This document shows positions 33,538-43,747 of a stretch of DNA of 64,000 nt, one piece after another. A program made the translations under genes and the position numbers. The notes beneath the pieces were generated by a model. That model worked only from the letters and a program-made list of their open reading frames with translations, was not told the origin of the DNA and searched no databases. This stretch comes from Terriglobia bacterium (GTDB lineage Bacteria; Acidobacteriota; Terriglobia; Terriglobales; Acidobacteriaceae): contig JAIQFD010000002.1 in the NCBI GenBank assembly GCA_020073495.1, forward strand, positions 736,854 through 800,853, given 5' to 3'. Position 1 is the stretch's first letter, and the number at the start of each line of letters is the position of its first letter.

Positions 33538-36303
33538 ATGCCCATCCGCATGCAAAGCTTCTACCAGCTCTTCCTGGATGCGGTGGCCAGGTGGCCGCAG
33601 AACATCGCGGTCGAGATGCGCCACTCCCAGGCGGCCCCCGGCCGGCCCGAGATCGAGCAGTTCACCTACGCGGAATTGCGGCGCATGGCAGAGTCGGTCG
33701 GGCGATGGCTGGCGGAGGCAGGGGCCATCCGCGGCGAACGGGTCGCCATCCTCGCCGCCAATGGCCCCCGCTGGGTCGCGGCGTATCTCGGGGTGATGAG
33801 CAGCGGCGGCATCGCCGTCCCTCTCGACACCGCTTTCACCGCCCAGCAGGTCGAGAAACTGCTCAAGGACAGCGGCTCCCGCTACATCTTCTGTGACCAG
33901 CGGCACTTCCACATTGCGGAGGAGGCGGCAGCGCGCATCGGAGTTGGGATCCTCCTGCTTGAGCCCGTTTCCGGCCGGCAGTTCCCCACCCTGGACGTCA
34001 TGTTCGCATCCGGTCCCGGCAACTTCACTCCAGCCGGCGTGGGGCCGGAGGATCTCGCGGTCCTGCTCTACACTTCCGGCACGACCGCCGATCCCAAGGG
34101 CGTGGTGCTCACGCACGACAACCTGGTTGCCGAAGTGGACGCTGTGGTGCGCACCCTCGAGCTCGGCCCCACGGACGCGATCCTGGGAGTGCTGCCCTTG
34201 TTCCATGCCCTGGCGCAGATGGCCAACCTGCTCCTCCCTTTCAGCTTCGGCGCCAAGGTCATCTACCTCGAGTCGCTCAATGTCACCGACCTGCTGCGTG
34301 CGCTGCGTGAGGGCGGCGCCACGTTATTCTGTTGCGTCCCCCAGTTCTTCTATCTGATCCACGAGCGCATCATGAAAGAGGTGCAGGCGCGCGGCGCGTT
34401 GGCGCGGATTGCCGTACGTGCCATGATGCGCGTCTCCCGCCTGCTGCATCCCTTCGGCATCAATGCCGGCAAGCTGTTCTTCCGCCGGGCACACGAGGCG
34501 CTCGGACCGCGGATGCGATATCTCATCACCGGGGGCTCGCGCTTCGACCCCGCCATCGGCCTCGACCTGCAGGCCATGGGCTTCGAGATCCTGCAGGCGT
34601 ACGGCCTCACCGAGACCAGCGGAGGCGCATTCCTCACCCGCCCACAGCACAACGTGGTCGGCTCCGTCGGGCAGGCGCTGTGGGGCGTGGAGGGCAAGAT
34701 CCTGGATCCGCAGCCTTCCGGCGAGGGCGGGCCGGCCGACGGCGAGATCTGCGTCCGCGGCCGTCTCGTGATGAAGGGCTACTGGAACCGCCCCGACGCC
34801 ACCGAGCAGGTCATCCGCGAGGGCTGGCTGCACACCGGCGATCTCGGCTTCTTCGATGAGCAGAAGAACCTGCACATCACCGGCCGCAAGAAAGACGTCA
34901 TCGTCCTCAGCTCCGGCAAGAACATCTACCCCGAAGAGCTCGAAGCCCATTACGCGCAGTCGCCGTGGATCAAGGAGATCTGCGTGATTGGCCTGGAAAG
35001 CGCTCCGGGCGAGCCCTTCGCCGAGCGTTTGCACGCCGTCGTCGTCCCGGATTTCGAGCTGCTGAAGCAGAAGAGGATCGTCAACGTCAACGAGGTCATC
35101 CGCTTCGACATCGACACGCTCTCGGTGCAGTTGCCCAGCACCAAGCGCATCCTCAGCTATGAGATCTGGAGGGGCGAGCTGCCACGCACCACCACCCGCA
35201 AGCTGAAGCGCTATGCCATCCAGAAGCGCGTCCAGGAGCTTACTGCACGCCGCGACGCACCCGCGCTGGCCGCACGCGAGCTTACCCGCGATGAGATCGA
35301 TTGGCTCCAGGACTCCGATGTGCAGCGCGCCATGGCTCTCATCCGCAGGACGTCAAATAGCGGCGGACGCGAACTGCGGCCCGCCGATAATCTCGAACTC
35401 GACCTCGGCCTGGATTCGATGGAGCGGGTCGAGTTGCTCGTGGCCCTCGAGAAAGAGCTTGGCGCACAGGTAGAAGACTCGGTCGTCTCCGAGGTGTACA
35501 CCGTCCGGGAGCTGGTGGACGCGGTGCGCGCCGGCATCGGTTCCACCTCGACCCGCGGCGGCTTCGCCGGTTGGGACGCCGTCTTCGCCACCGAGTCCGA
35601 CGATCCCGAAGTCCTCGCCATCGTCGAGCCGCACCGTCTTCAGACGCTCGCCTGGTTCCTTTTCGGCAGGCTGGTGAATCTCGTCGCTCGTGACAGCTTC
35701 AGCCTGAAGGTCACGGGCCTGGAAAAACTGCCGCCCCGCGGGCCCTACATCATTTCCCCCAATCACCAGAGCTACCTCGACGCGCCCGTCCTGGTCAGCC
35801 TCGTGCCCTGGTCCATCTACCGGGAGTTGTTCTTTGTGGGCACGAGCGAGATCTTCGGCGACGGTCTGCTGCGGCGCCTGGCTCGCTCCATCAAGCTCAT
35901 CCCCGTGGATCCCGACTCGAACCTCGTCCCCGCGATGCGCGCCGGCGCCTTCGGCCTGCGGCGCGGAAGGATCCTGGTGCTCTTTCCCGAGGGCGAGCGC
36001 TCCATCGACGGCACGCCACGGACCTTCAAGAAGGGCGCTGCCATCCTGAGCACTCACCTCAACGTCCCCATCTATCCGGTGGCAGTAGCGGGATTCCACG
36101 AGGCCTGGCCTCGCGGAAGGAGCTTCCAGAGCTTCTCGCGCCTGCGCATCGCCATCGGCGACCCCATCCTGCCGGCGCCCGGCCGGCAACACGATGAGAA
36201 GGTCTACGAGGAGCTCACGCGCGAACTGAAGGAGCGCGTCATGCGGATGTGGGTGGAGATCGCCGGCGTGCCGGCGCCGGCCGAGGAACTCGCCGCCGAT
36301 TAA
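33538..36303 (+). CDS. Acyl-ACP/CoA synthetase - ACP - PlsC acyltransferase fusion
   Basis: 921 residues and three domains. (1) AMP-forming acyl synthetase, about 1-560: YTSGTTADPKGVVLTHDN, ITGGSRFDPAIG, YGLTETSG, HTGDLGFFDE, ITGRKKDVIVLSSGKNIYPE. (2) Acyl carrier domain, about 600-670, with the phosphopantetheine Ser627 in GLDSMERVELL. (3) Lysophospholipid acyltransferase, about 700-915: N-H743-QSYLD748 and FPEGERSIDG. It could activate a free fatty acid, hold it on the built-in carrier and pass it to a lysophospholipid. E. coli Aas combines similar activities in the opposite order and without a carrier domain. Converges with the PilZ gene (4-bp overlap). Confidence 0.92.
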   Translation: MPIRMQSFYQLFLDAVARWPQNIAVEMRHSQAAPGRPEIEQFTYAELRRMAESVGRWLAEAGAIRGERVAILAANGPRWVAAYLGVMSSGGIAVPLDTAFTAQQVEKLLKDSGSRYIFCDQRHFHIAEEAAARIGVGILLLEPVSGRQFPTLDVMFASGPGNFTPAGVGPEDLAVLLYTSGTTADPKGVVLTHDNLVAEVDAVVRTLELGPTDAILGVLPLFHALAQMANLLLPFSFGAKVIYLESLNVTDLLRALREGGATLFCCVPQFFYLIHERIMKEVQARGALARIAVRAMMRVSRLLHPFGINAGKLFFRRAHEALGPRMRYLITGGSRFDPAIGLDLQAMGFEILQAYGLTETSGGAFLTRPQHNVVGSVGQALWGVEGKILDPQPSGEGGPADGEICVRGRLVMKGYWNRPDATEQVIREGWLHTGDLGFFDEQKNLHITGRKKDVIVLSSGKNIYPEELEAHYAQSPWIKEICVIGLESAPGEPFAERLHAVVVPDFELLKQKRIVNVNEVIRFDIDTLSVQLPSTKRILSYEIWRGELPRTTTRKLKRYAIQKRVQELTARRDAPALAARELTRDEIDWLQDSDVQRAMALIRRTSNSGGRELRPADNLELDLGLDSMERVELLVALEKELGAQVEDSVVSEVYTVRELVDAVRAGIGSTSTRGGFAGWDAVFATESDDPEVLAIVEPHRLQTLAWFLFGRLVNLVARDSFSLKVTGLEKLPPRGPYIISPNHQSYLDAPVLVSLVPWSIYRELFFVGTSEIFGDGLLRRLARSIKLIPVDPDSNLVPAMRAGAFGLRRGRILVLFPEGERSIDGTPRTFKKGAAILSTHLNVPIYPVAVAGFHEAWPRGRSFQSFSRLRIAIGDPILPAPGRQHDEKVYEELTRELKERVMRMWVEIAGVPAPAEELAAD

Positions 36304-36671
36304 TACGTCCGGGTCTCGCCTTCCAGCGTGGGCAGGGCTTCCAGCACACCCAGGATCCGCTTCTTGTACTCGGGCGGCAGTTTGACGAATTCAAAGCCGT
36401 GCCGCGAACCCTTGCGGTGACGCACCACCGCCTGTACCTTGAACGTCTCCGGGCACAGCGGCAGTGCGAACTCCAGCACCACGGACTGGCCGTCCATCAG
36501 ATCCTCCGGCAGGCGGCACGCCAGGCCCGATTCGCTGATGTCCACGCTGCGCGCCTTCAGGCGCGTGGTGACCGCCGATGTGGTCACACGCACCATCATG
36601 CGGACGTCCAGCGGCACGCGCTGATGCCGCCGCTTGTCGATGCCTTCGGCAGATTTTTCAGCAGAGCTCAT
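36300..36671 (-). CDS. PilZ-domain protein
   Basis: 123 residues, essentially one PilZ domain: the RRHQR arginines near residue 15, the DISESGLACRLP turn and the GFEFV strand match the cyclic-di-GMP-binding consensus (RxxxR with D/NxSxxG). It probably acts as a c-di-GMP receptor. No partner enzyme is adjacent. Confidence 0.88.
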   Translation of the reverse strand: MSSAEKSAEGIDKRRHQRVPLDVRMMVRVTTSAVTTRLKARSVDISESGLACRLPEDLMDGQSVVLEFALPLCPETFKVQAVVRHRKGSRHGFEFVKLPPEYKKRILGVLEALPTLEGETRTY

Positions 36672-36770
36672 GTCGACTCACTCCGTGAACAGGCGTTCGG
36701 AGCCGGTAGAGGAGAGACGAATCGTAGCACGAATAATCCCTGCCGTTGCCGCTTTCTGCGGCATAGACCA

Positions 36771-37670
36771 CTATTTCGCTCGCGGGTGGGTCTCGTCGTA
36801 CACCCGGAGCACGTGCTTCATGGAGAGCTGCGTGTAGCGCTGGGTGGTCGAGAGCCGCTCGTGGCCCAGCAGTTCCTGGATGGCGCGCAGGTCGGCACCC
36901 TCCTCCAGCATGTGTGTGCCGAATGCGTGGCGCAGGGTGTGCGGGTGGACGTCGGGCGAGAGTCCCTTCGCCACCGCGATCTGCTTCACGATCCGGCCCA
37001 CGCTGCGGGTGGTCAGCGGCGCCCCGCGCAGGTTCACCAGCAGGGCTCGCGTCGCCTTCTTCCTCTCTCCCAGGAGTTGTTGCCGAGTCGGCAGGTAGGC
37101 CTCGACCGCCCCACGCACCGCATCGCCGAAGGGCACGTACCGCTCCTTCTTGCCCTTGCCGCGCACCAGGATGGCTTCGTTCGACCAGCGGATGTCGTCC
37201 AGCTGGATCCCGACCAGCTCCGAGTTGCGGATGCCGCAGCCGTAGAGCAGCTCAAGTATAAGGAGGTCGCGCTCCGGCCACGAGGCGCACTCGGGCATGC
37301 CGCCGTCCAGCACGGTGTTCATCTCTTCGATAGTCGGCACCCGAGGCAGCTTCTTGGGAAGCTTCGGCGTGGACACCAGCAGCGCGGGGTTCTGCTCCAC
37401 CACGCCCTCTTGCGCTAGCCAGCGGTACAACGACCGCAGCGCCGCCAGCGCCCGCGCCACCGAGGTCTTCCCCAGCCCCGCCTCGTACAGGTGCGACAGG
37501 AACCCGCGGATGCGCACGTGATCGATCGCCTTCCACGTTGCCCCACCGCCCGCGAAGCTCACGAACCGTTCCAGGTCATTTGCGTATGCCCGGATGGTGT
37601 GCGCCGAAGCGTTCTTCTCCCGCAGAGACTTCAGGAAGCGGGCCACCGATTTTTCGATCTGCGATGTCAT
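36771..37670 (-). CDS. xerC: Tyrosine recombinase XerC
   Basis: 299 residues: N-terminal core-binding domain ([20 protein letters not shown]) and catalytic domain with Arg ([12 protein letters not shown]), Lys ([12 protein letters not shown]), HxLR ([14 protein letters not shown]), His ([11 protein letters not shown]) and nucleophile Tyr (QRYTQL). It resolves chromosome dimers with XerD. Its ATG overlaps the xerD stop (ATGA), so the two are coupled. Which of the pair is C or D is inferred from overall likeness. Confidence 0.88.
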   Translation of the reverse strand: MTSQIEKSVARFLKSLREKNASAHTIRAYANDLERFVSFAGGGATWKAIDHVRIRGFLSHLYEAGLGKTSVARALAALRSLYRWLAQEGVVEQNPALLVSTPKLPKKLPRVPTIEEMNTVLDGGMPECASWPERDLLILELLYGCGIRNSELVGIQLDDIRWSNEAILVRGKGKKERYVPFGDAVRGAVEAYLPTRQQLLGERKKATRALLVNLRGAPLTTRSVGRIVKQIAVAKGLSPDVHPHTLRHAFGTHMLEEGADLRAIQELLGHERLSTTQRYTQLSMKHVLRVYDETHPRAK

Positions 37671-38611
37671 TCCTTCGCGCCCTGTGGAGCTATCCTCTTC
37701 GCCCGCGGGTGGTGTTCGCGATACACCGTCTTGAGCCGGTCCAGCGCCAGGTGCGTGTACACCTGCGTGGTGGCGATGTCGGCGTGCCCCAGGATGGTCT
37801 GCACCGTGCGCAGATCCGCGCCCTTCTCCACCATATGCGTCGCGCAACTGTGACGCAGCATATGCGGGCTCGCGGGACGACCCGTGCCGGTGGCGGCCGC
37901 GCGCACCATCTGCCATACGCGTTGCCGCGTCAGTTGCCGCGCGCCTCGCGCTATGAAAAGCAGCGGCGAACTCTTGCCCCCGGCCAGCGCCTCCCGGCAG
38001 TTTTTCAGATAGTCTTCTACCGCGTCGATCGCCGGCTTGCCCAGCGGCACGATCCGCTCCTTGTCCCCCTTGCCGCGCACCAGAACGTAGCCCAGGTCGA
38101 GCTTCAGGTCTTCCCGTTTCACTCCCACCATCTCCGAGACCCGCAGCGCGCCGCCGTAGAACACCTCCAGCATCGCCCGGTCCCGCGCCGCGAGCGCCCG
38201 CTCCAACTTCGTTTTCGGCTCGCGCGATCTCGGCCCCAACATGCTCCCGATCTCCTCGCGCGAGAGCGCCTTGGGCAGGACCTTCCATTGCCGGGGAGTG
38301 TCGATGTTAAGCGTGGGATCGTGCTCGATCATGCGGTCGAGCAGCAGGTACTTGTAGAAGTGGCGCAGAGCGGAGAGTTTGCGCGCCACCGAGCGGCCGT
38401 CCACCCGGTGGGCGAACAGCCGGTCGAGGAAGTCGCGGACGTCGTCCCGCCGTGCGCCGGCCAGCACCCGGCGGCGCCCCTCGAGGAATTCGGCGAACTG
38501 GAGCAGGTCGCAGGTATAGGCCGCGACCGTCAGCCGCGCCAGCCCCTTCTCCACCTTTAAGTAATCGGTGAAGGAGACCAGCGCTGGCTGGTTTTGAATG
38601 GCGGCAGACAT
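37667..38611 (-). CDS. xerD: Tyrosine recombinase XerD
   Basis: 314 residues with catalytic residues Arg ([12 protein letters not shown]), Lys ([12 protein letters not shown]), HxLR ([14 protein letters not shown]), His ([11 protein letters not shown]) and Tyr (VYTHLAL). It is the first gene of the xer pair. In most bacteria xerC and xerD lie apart; here they are adjacent and overlapping, so the complex can be made in fixed ratio. Confidence 0.88.
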   Translation of the reverse strand: MSAAIQNQPALVSFTDYLKVEKGLARLTVAAYTCDLLQFAEFLEGRRRVLAGARRDDVRDFLDRLFAHRVDGRSVARKLSALRHFYKYLLLDRMIEHDPTLNIDTPRQWKVLPKALSREEIGSMLGPRSREPKTKLERALAARDRAMLEVFYGGALRVSEMVGVKREDLKLDLGYVLVRGKGDKERIVPLGKPAIDAVEDYLKNCREALAGGKSSPLLFIARGARQLTRQRVWQMVRAAATGTGRPASPHMLRHSCATHMVEKGADLRTVQTILGHADIATTQVYTHLALDRLKTVYREHHPRAKRIAPQGAKE

Positions 38612-38758
38612 GCTGCCATCCTCGCATTATCAGACGTGCTCCGCGATACCCGCCTTGGTTCGCTTCTCCCCGGCCGGCGGCCCTCCTCCTTCCGGCTCGG
38701 CCATGTCCTCGTGCCCGGGCTAGAATCCTGTTTCGGAGCACATCGGCAGGAGAACGCC

Positions 38759-39172
38759 ATGAAAGTCCACACCGAATATCTGACGTTCCACACGAAGAAG
38801 CGCCGCGAGTACGTGCACATCACGCCGCGGGTCGAAGCCATTGTCAGCAAGAGCGGCGTGCGCGAGGGCCTGGTGCTGGTCTCGGCCATGCACATCACCG
38901 CCGGCGTTTACGTCAACGACGACGAGTCCGGACTGATCCAGGACATCGACGAGTGGCTGGAACGGCTGGCGCCCTTCCGCCAGGACTATCGCCATCACCG
39001 CACCGGCGAAGACAATGGCGATTCACACCTGAAGGCGATCTTGGTGCACCACGAGGTCGTCGTGCCCGTCACTGCCGGTAGGCTCGACTTCGGCACTTGG
39101 CAGCGCATCTTCTATGCCGAGTTCGACGGCCAGCGCAGCAAGCGCGTCATTGTCAAAGTCATGGGCGAATGA
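38759..39172 (+). CDS. YjbQ/UPF0047 family protein
   Basis: 137 residues covering the whole family: [58 protein letters not shown] and [19 protein letters not shown]. YjbQ proteins have thiamine-phosphate-synthase-like side activity in some species, and the His-rich centre binds metal or phosphate; the natural role is unclear. AGGAGA precedes the ATG at 38759. It is divergent from xerD. Confidence 0.92.
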   Translation: MKVHTEYLTFHTKKRREYVHITPRVEAIVSKSGVREGLVLVSAMHITAGVYVNDDESGLIQDIDEWLERLAPFRQDYRHHRTGEDNGDSHLKAILVHHEVVVPVTAGRLDFGTWQRIFYAEFDGQRSKRVIVKVMGE

Positions 39173-39313
39173 TGCGCAATCACGAAACGCTCTCTGGAAT
39201 CAACCAGTTCCGGGCTCCTCCACGTTCTGAATCACCTCTCCGTGTGACCCCCATCACTGCCTCTCCGCCCGTCCCCGTCCATTGTTAAGTTGGATAACGG
39301 AAAGGAGCGGACT

Positions 39314-40348
39314 TTGCTTGCGTGCCGGCCCCACTTTCCGCCCCGGGATATGATCTCCGCCCTGCCGCTCGGCAGCTGCGCCCTCGCCCTCCCTCCGTTT
39401 TTCATCAACCACGAGATCGTCATTTTGATGACGACAGTTGGCCTCCTCGTTGCTCTTCTGGCGTGGTGGATCACCCGGAAGCGGTACCAAAGGACCACGA
39501 AGGAGCTGGGCAAAGCCCTCGAACTAGCCCAGCAGCGCGAGCAGGAGCGCGACCTGGCCCAGGAGGAGCTGGCGCATCGCCTCAATGAAGAACGCGAGCT
39601 CGCCCGCGAGAAGACCCAGTTCCAGGCGCAGCTCGCCGAGTACGAGAAGTACGCGGCCCTGGCCCAGCTCGCCATGGGCGCCGCTCACGAGATCAACAAT
39701 CCCCTGCTCGGCATCTTCTCCCACCTGGAACTCGAGCTGCGCGCCGCCAAAGACGAGGAGCTGCGCGAAGAGATCCAGCAATGCATCGAGGGCGCCAAGC
39801 GCATCTCCGCCACCATCCATGGCCTGCTGAACTACGCCCGCCCCGGCCCGCTGCTCATCAGCAAGATCAATCTCGATCGCCTGGTCGGGGACACCTTTGC
39901 CTTCCTCCGCTACCAGCCGCTGTTCCATGGCATCGAGCTGGCCAGGGACATCCCCGCCGACCTGCCGCAGGTCTCCGCCGACGCCAACCAGCTCTCCCAG
40001 GTGCTCATGAACCTGTTGCTCAACGCCGGCCAGGCGACGGACGAAGGCGGCCGCATCTGCGTCACTGCGCGCAAGGTCAAGTTTGCGGAGGAGATCGAGA
40101 TCGTCGTCTCCGACACCGGGTGCGGCATCCCCGCCGACATACTGCCGCGTGTGACCGAGCCTTTCTTCACCACCAAGCGCGGCAAAGGCACCGGCCTCGG
40201 GCTCAGCATCAGCCAGTCTTACGTCCGCAGCCACAAGGGCGATCTGCGGATCGAGAGCATCCCCAACCAGGGCACTTCGGTGCGCATCACCCTGCCCATC
40301 CGGCAGGTGGGACGTCCCGCGCCCGAGTTCGAAGAGGTGGTGACGTAA
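39314..40348 (+). CDS. NtrB-type membrane sensor histidine kinase
   Basis: About 344 residues. One transmembrane helix (LMTTVGLLVALLAWWIT) is followed by a long coiled coil (residues about 60-115), the HisKA box AHEINNPLLGIFSHL, and the HATPase motifs (NLLLNAGQATDEGG; VSDTGCGIPADIL; GKGTGLGLSIS). It lacks a periplasmic sensor domain, so it may sense membrane or cytoplasmic state. The TTG at 39314 lies 7 bases after AAAGGAG; ATG 39350 is an alternative. Its stop overlaps the start of the partner regulator (TAATG). Confidence 0.88.
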   Translation: MLACRPHFPPRDMISALPLGSCALALPPFFINHEIVILMTTVGLLVALLAWWITRKRYQRTTKELGKALELAQQREQERDLAQEELAHRLNEERELAREKTQFQAQLAEYEKYAALAQLAMGAAHEINNPLLGIFSHLELELRAAKDEELREEIQQCIEGAKRISATIHGLLNYARPGPLLISKINLDRLVGDTFAFLRYQPLFHGIELARDIPADLPQVSADANQLSQVLMNLLLNAGQATDEGGRICVTARKVKFAEEIEIVVSDTGCGIPADILPRVTEPFFTTKRGKGTGLGLSISQSYVRSHKGDLRIESIPNQGTSVRITLPIRQVGRPAPEFEEVVT

Positions 40349-41733
40349 TGGCGTACTCGATCCTGGTCGTCGACGATGAGGCGCTCACCCTGCGCACCAT
40401 CAGCCGCGCCCTGCACGAGGAAGGCTTCGAGGCGCAGCTGGCCACCAGCGGCGAGCAGGCGCTGGAGATGTTCGCCCAGGACCATCCCAGCCTGGTCCTG
40501 CTCGACGTCGTCCTGCCCGGCATCGACGGGGTCGAGGTCCTGCGCGAGATCAAGCAGCAGTCGCCGACTACCATCGCCATCATGATGAGCGCCTATCACC
40601 AGGTGGATCGCGCGGTCGAAGCCATGAAGCTCGGCGCCTACGACTTCCTGGTCAAACCCTTCCATCTGGCCGACATGGTGAACACCGTACGCCGCGCCAC
40701 CGAGATGCTCGCGCTTCGCGTCCGCGTCACCGAGACCGTGCAGAACGCCAAGGGACGCTATGACTTCGGCCGCGTCGTGACCCAGAACCCCCTGGTCCAC
40801 GAGATGCTGGAGGTCTGCCGCAAGGCCGCCGACTCCGACCGCACCACCATCCTTATCCAGGGCGAGAGCGGCACCGGCAAGGAAGTGCTGGCCAAGGCCA
40901 TCCACTATCACAGCCCCCGCGCCGCCATGCCGCTCATCGAGCTCAACTGCGCCGCCTTGCCCGACACCCTGCTCGAGAGCGAGCTGTTCGGCTACGAGCC
41001 CGGGGCCTTCACCGACGCCCGCCACCGCAAGGAAGGCCTCATCGAGCGCGCTCACCACGGCACTCTCTTTCTCGACGAGATCGGTGACATGTCGCTCAAC
41101 GTGCAGGCCAAGTTGCTGCGCATGCTCGAGGAAGGCACCTTCATGCGTTTGGGCGGCACCCGCGTCATCACCGTGGATGTGCGCATCATCGCTGCCACCA
41201 ACCAGAACCTCAAGGCATTGATCGCCGCCGGCAAGTTCCGCGAAGACCTCTACTACCGCCTTGCGGTGGTCCCGGTTCACATCCATCCGCTGCGCGAGCG
41301 CAAGGAAGACATCGTCCCCCTCGCCCTTGACCTGATGCAGCGTTACAACCGGGACTTAAAGAAGAACTTTACCGGCCTGACCCCCGCCGCCGCTGAAAGT
41401 CTCGGCCGCTATCCTTGGCCGGGAAACATCCGCGAGCTGCGCAACGTCATCGAGCGCACCATGATCCTGTCGCCCGAAGGCGACATTGACGTGGCCTACC
41501 TTCCGGAAGAGATCCGCGATTACGAGCAAGCCAAGCCGCCCGAAGCCCCCATGACCAGCATCGAGGTTTCTCCCACCGGGCATCAGTTCCTCAGCTTGGA
41601 TGAACTGGAAGACCGGTACATCCACGAGGTGCTCAGCGCCAGCGGCAACAACAAGACCCAGGCCGCGCGCATCCTCGGCATCCACCCCACTTCCCTGCTC
41701 CGCCGCCTGAAACGCACGCACTCGGACAACTGA
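40348..41733 (+). CDS. NtrC-family sigma-54 response regulator
   Basis: 461 residues: receiver (D9/D10, phospho-acceptor D53, MSAYHQ, Lys in FLVKPF), sigma-54 AAA+ domain with Walker A GESGTGKE, Walker B GTLFLDEIGDM and arginine stretch FREDLYYRLAVVPV, then a Fis-type helix (SGNNKTQAARILGIHPTSLL). The sigma-54 contact loop reads GAFTDA instead of GAFTGA. Start overlaps the kinase stop, so the two are one operon. A decayed copy of its 3' third lies at 43748. Confidence 0.93.
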   Translation: MAYSILVVDDEALTLRTISRALHEEGFEAQLATSGEQALEMFAQDHPSLVLLDVVLPGIDGVEVLREIKQQSPTTIAIMMSAYHQVDRAVEAMKLGAYDFLVKPFHLADMVNTVRRATEMLALRVRVTETVQNAKGRYDFGRVVTQNPLVHEMLEVCRKAADSDRTTILIQGESGTGKEVLAKAIHYHSPRAAMPLIELNCAALPDTLLESELFGYEPGAFTDARHRKEGLIERAHHGTLFLDEIGDMSLNVQAKLLRMLEEGTFMRLGGTRVITVDVRIIAATNQNLKALIAAGKFREDLYYRLAVVPVHIHPLRERKEDIVPLALDLMQRYNRDLKKNFTGLTPAAAESLGRYPWPGNIRELRNVIERTMILSPEGDIDVAYLPEEIRDYEQAKPPEAPMTSIEVSPTGHQFLSLDELEDRYIHEVLSASGNNKTQAARILGIHPTSLLRRLKRTHSDN

Positions 41734-41932
41734 CGAATCAGTCAGGAGGACGGTGACAAGCGGCAATTTCCGAACCGTTGGCGGGTGGCCCACCTATTCG
41801 CGCAGAACATAGAACTGAGCTATCCGGGAGCAAGGCAAATGTGGGTGCCCCATCCGGAGCCTGCCCTGAGCGGAGCCGATGGGCGCCCCGCTTTTGGACG
41901 CGAAGGGTGGAGGGCACAACCGTCGGCGCTAG

Positions 41933-43603
41933 TCATCTGCCCAGAAACTTCTCCAGCACCTCGAGATCGGCTTCGGACTGCGCCGCATATCGTTTGGCGC
42001 GGTCCAGATCTTCGGCTTGGATAGCGCTCTGGGCTTTCTGCAGATTGACGTTCAGCCTGGTTTGCGCGGAAGCCATATCGCCGCGCAGCCCGTACCCAGC
42101 GGCGGCCTGCTGACGCTGCATGGTGTTGAGGCTAGCATTCACCGCCCCGGCCCGGCCGGTCAGTTGATCGATTTGGTGCTCGACCTGGTCGAGTTGCGCC
42201 TTTCGCTCGGCGGCAGCGGCGGCATCAGCGGCGGCCTTCTCTTGCGCGAGCCGTTGCGCTTTGGCGTGGGCGAGGGCCTTAGCGTCCGGTGTCGGTTCAG
42301 GCGCGGCGACCGGTGTGGCAGCCGGCGCCGGAGTCGGCGCCGCAGTTTGCTGCATGACCTTGGGCGCTTCCACCGCATCGGATGCCGACGCCTTCTTGTG
42401 CCCAGGCATATAGAGTCCGGCGCCGATCAGGGCCACGACCACCAGCAACCCACCAAGCGCCATGTACAACCCGCGGTGGCTGGCCGCTGCGGGCGGAGCT
42501 TGTGCCGGCGCTGCTGCGGATTGGGGAGAGGCCGCCCGCGGTGGCGCAGGGGTGGGAGCCGCTGCGTATGCCTGCCGATAGGCGGGAGGAAGAGGCGCCG
42601 GCATGCTCGGGATTGCGGCGTGCGACGCGGTAGGCGCCATTGACGCGTCAACTGTGTCGTTGGTCGAGCCTTGCACCACCGTCCTGTCGTTCGCCGCGGC
42701 GCCAAGACGCGACACAGTCGGCGCATCGGCCGATGTGTTGCTGGCCGAGCCTTGCAGGATCGTCCGGTCGTCCGCGGGGACGGACGCCCGCGCCTGCCGC
42801 ACCGCATTACGGAATGCGTCCGCAGTCTGGAAGCGCTCGCTCGGCAGCTTGGCGATCGAAGTCAGGATCAGGTCATTCACCGTCGCCGGCAGGCCCGGAT
42901 GCAACTCGACCGGTGGCCTCGGCGCCTGGTTGACGTGCGCCGCCATGATCGAGAAGCTGCTGCCTTCATCGAATGGCCTCTTCCCCGTCACCATCTCGTA
43001 GAGCGAGATCCCCAATGAATAAAGATCGGAGCGCTCGTCCGTGGCTTCGCCCTTCACCTGTTCCGGAGACATGTAGCTGATCGAGCCGAGCGTCGAGCCG
43101 GTAGCGGTGAGCTTCTTGGCCTCGCCTTCGGTGTGCGCGATGCCGAAGTCCATCAACTTCACCACACCCTGCCTGGTGAGCATCATGTTCGCGGGCTTGA
43201 TGTCGCGGTGGATCACATGGTGCCGGTGCGCATAGCTGAGCGCGTCCAGCACCTGGTCCAGGTACTTCAGCGCCTCCCCGACCGGGATCGCGCCGATGTT
43301 GAGCCGCGACGACAGCGACTCGCCCTCGACATACTCCATCACCATGACCAGCTGGTTCTCGATGGTCAGCGCAGTGCGCAGAGCGGCGATATTCGGATGG
43401 TTGAGCGCAGCCAGCACCTTGATCTCGCGCAGGAAGCGGGCCGCCACTTCTTCATGGCCTTGCAGGTTGGGCAACAGTACCTTCATGGCTTCAACGCGGT
43501 CGGTAAGGACGTTTCGCACGCGGTACACGCGGCCCATGCCGCCGGCGCCCAATTCGTCAAGGATCTCGTAATCGCCCAGCCGTTTGGTCTCTGAATCGCT
43601 CAT
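41933..43603 (-). CDS. PknB-type Ser/Thr protein kinase, membrane-anchored
   Basis: 556 residues. N-terminal kinase domain (about 10-265): GAGGMGRVYRVRN loop, Lys in AMKVLLP, HRDIKPANMM, LMDFGIAHTEG and SPEQVKGEATDERSDLYSLG. A Pro/Ala-rich linker leads to one transmembrane helix (MALGGLLVVVALIGAGLYM) and an extracytoplasmic Ala/Gln/Lys coiled coil of about 150 residues, which may sense the envelope. It stands alone, without a phosphatase nearby. Substrates unknown. Confidence 0.93.
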   Translation of the reverse strand: MSDSETKRLGDYEILDELGAGGMGRVYRVRNVLTDRVEAMKVLLPNLQGHEEVAARFLREIKVLAALNHPNIAALRTALTIENQLVMVMEYVEGESLSSRLNIGAIPVGEALKYLDQVLDALSYAHRHHVIHRDIKPANMMLTRQGVVKLMDFGIAHTEGEAKKLTATGSTLGSISYMSPEQVKGEATDERSDLYSLGISLYEMVTGKRPFDEGSSFSIMAAHVNQAPRPPVELHPGLPATVNDLILTSIAKLPSERFQTADAFRNAVRQARASVPADDRTILQGSASNTSADAPTVSRLGAAANDRTVVQGSTNDTVDASMAPTASHAAIPSMPAPLPPAYRQAYAAAPTPAPPRAASPQSAAAPAQAPPAAASHRGLYMALGGLLVVVALIGAGLYMPGHKKASASDAVEAPKVMQQTAAPTPAPAATPVAAPEPTPDAKALAHAKAQRLAQEKAAADAAAAAERKAQLDQVEHQIDQLTGRAGAVNASLNTMQRQQAAAGYGLRGDMASAQTRLNVNLQKAQSAIQAEDLDRAKRYAAQSEADLEVLEKFLGR

Positions 43604-43747
43604 TGCCGGAACTCCTGTGGAGTGGAACTTGACCGGGCCTCAGTCGCCGCGGGACGCGCGACAAGATGAGGCCGGAGGAACAACCGCGGGTGCGCGCGAG
43701 ATTATGCCGCCTGAACCATCACTGGTCAAGGCGAAGGCACTTCCGGC

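Noticed and set aside
36771..38288. 505-codon frame apparently fusing two recombinases
   Set aside because: The extra N-terminal part is an out-of-frame reading of xerD; the ATGA overlap at 37667-37670 separates two normal genes.
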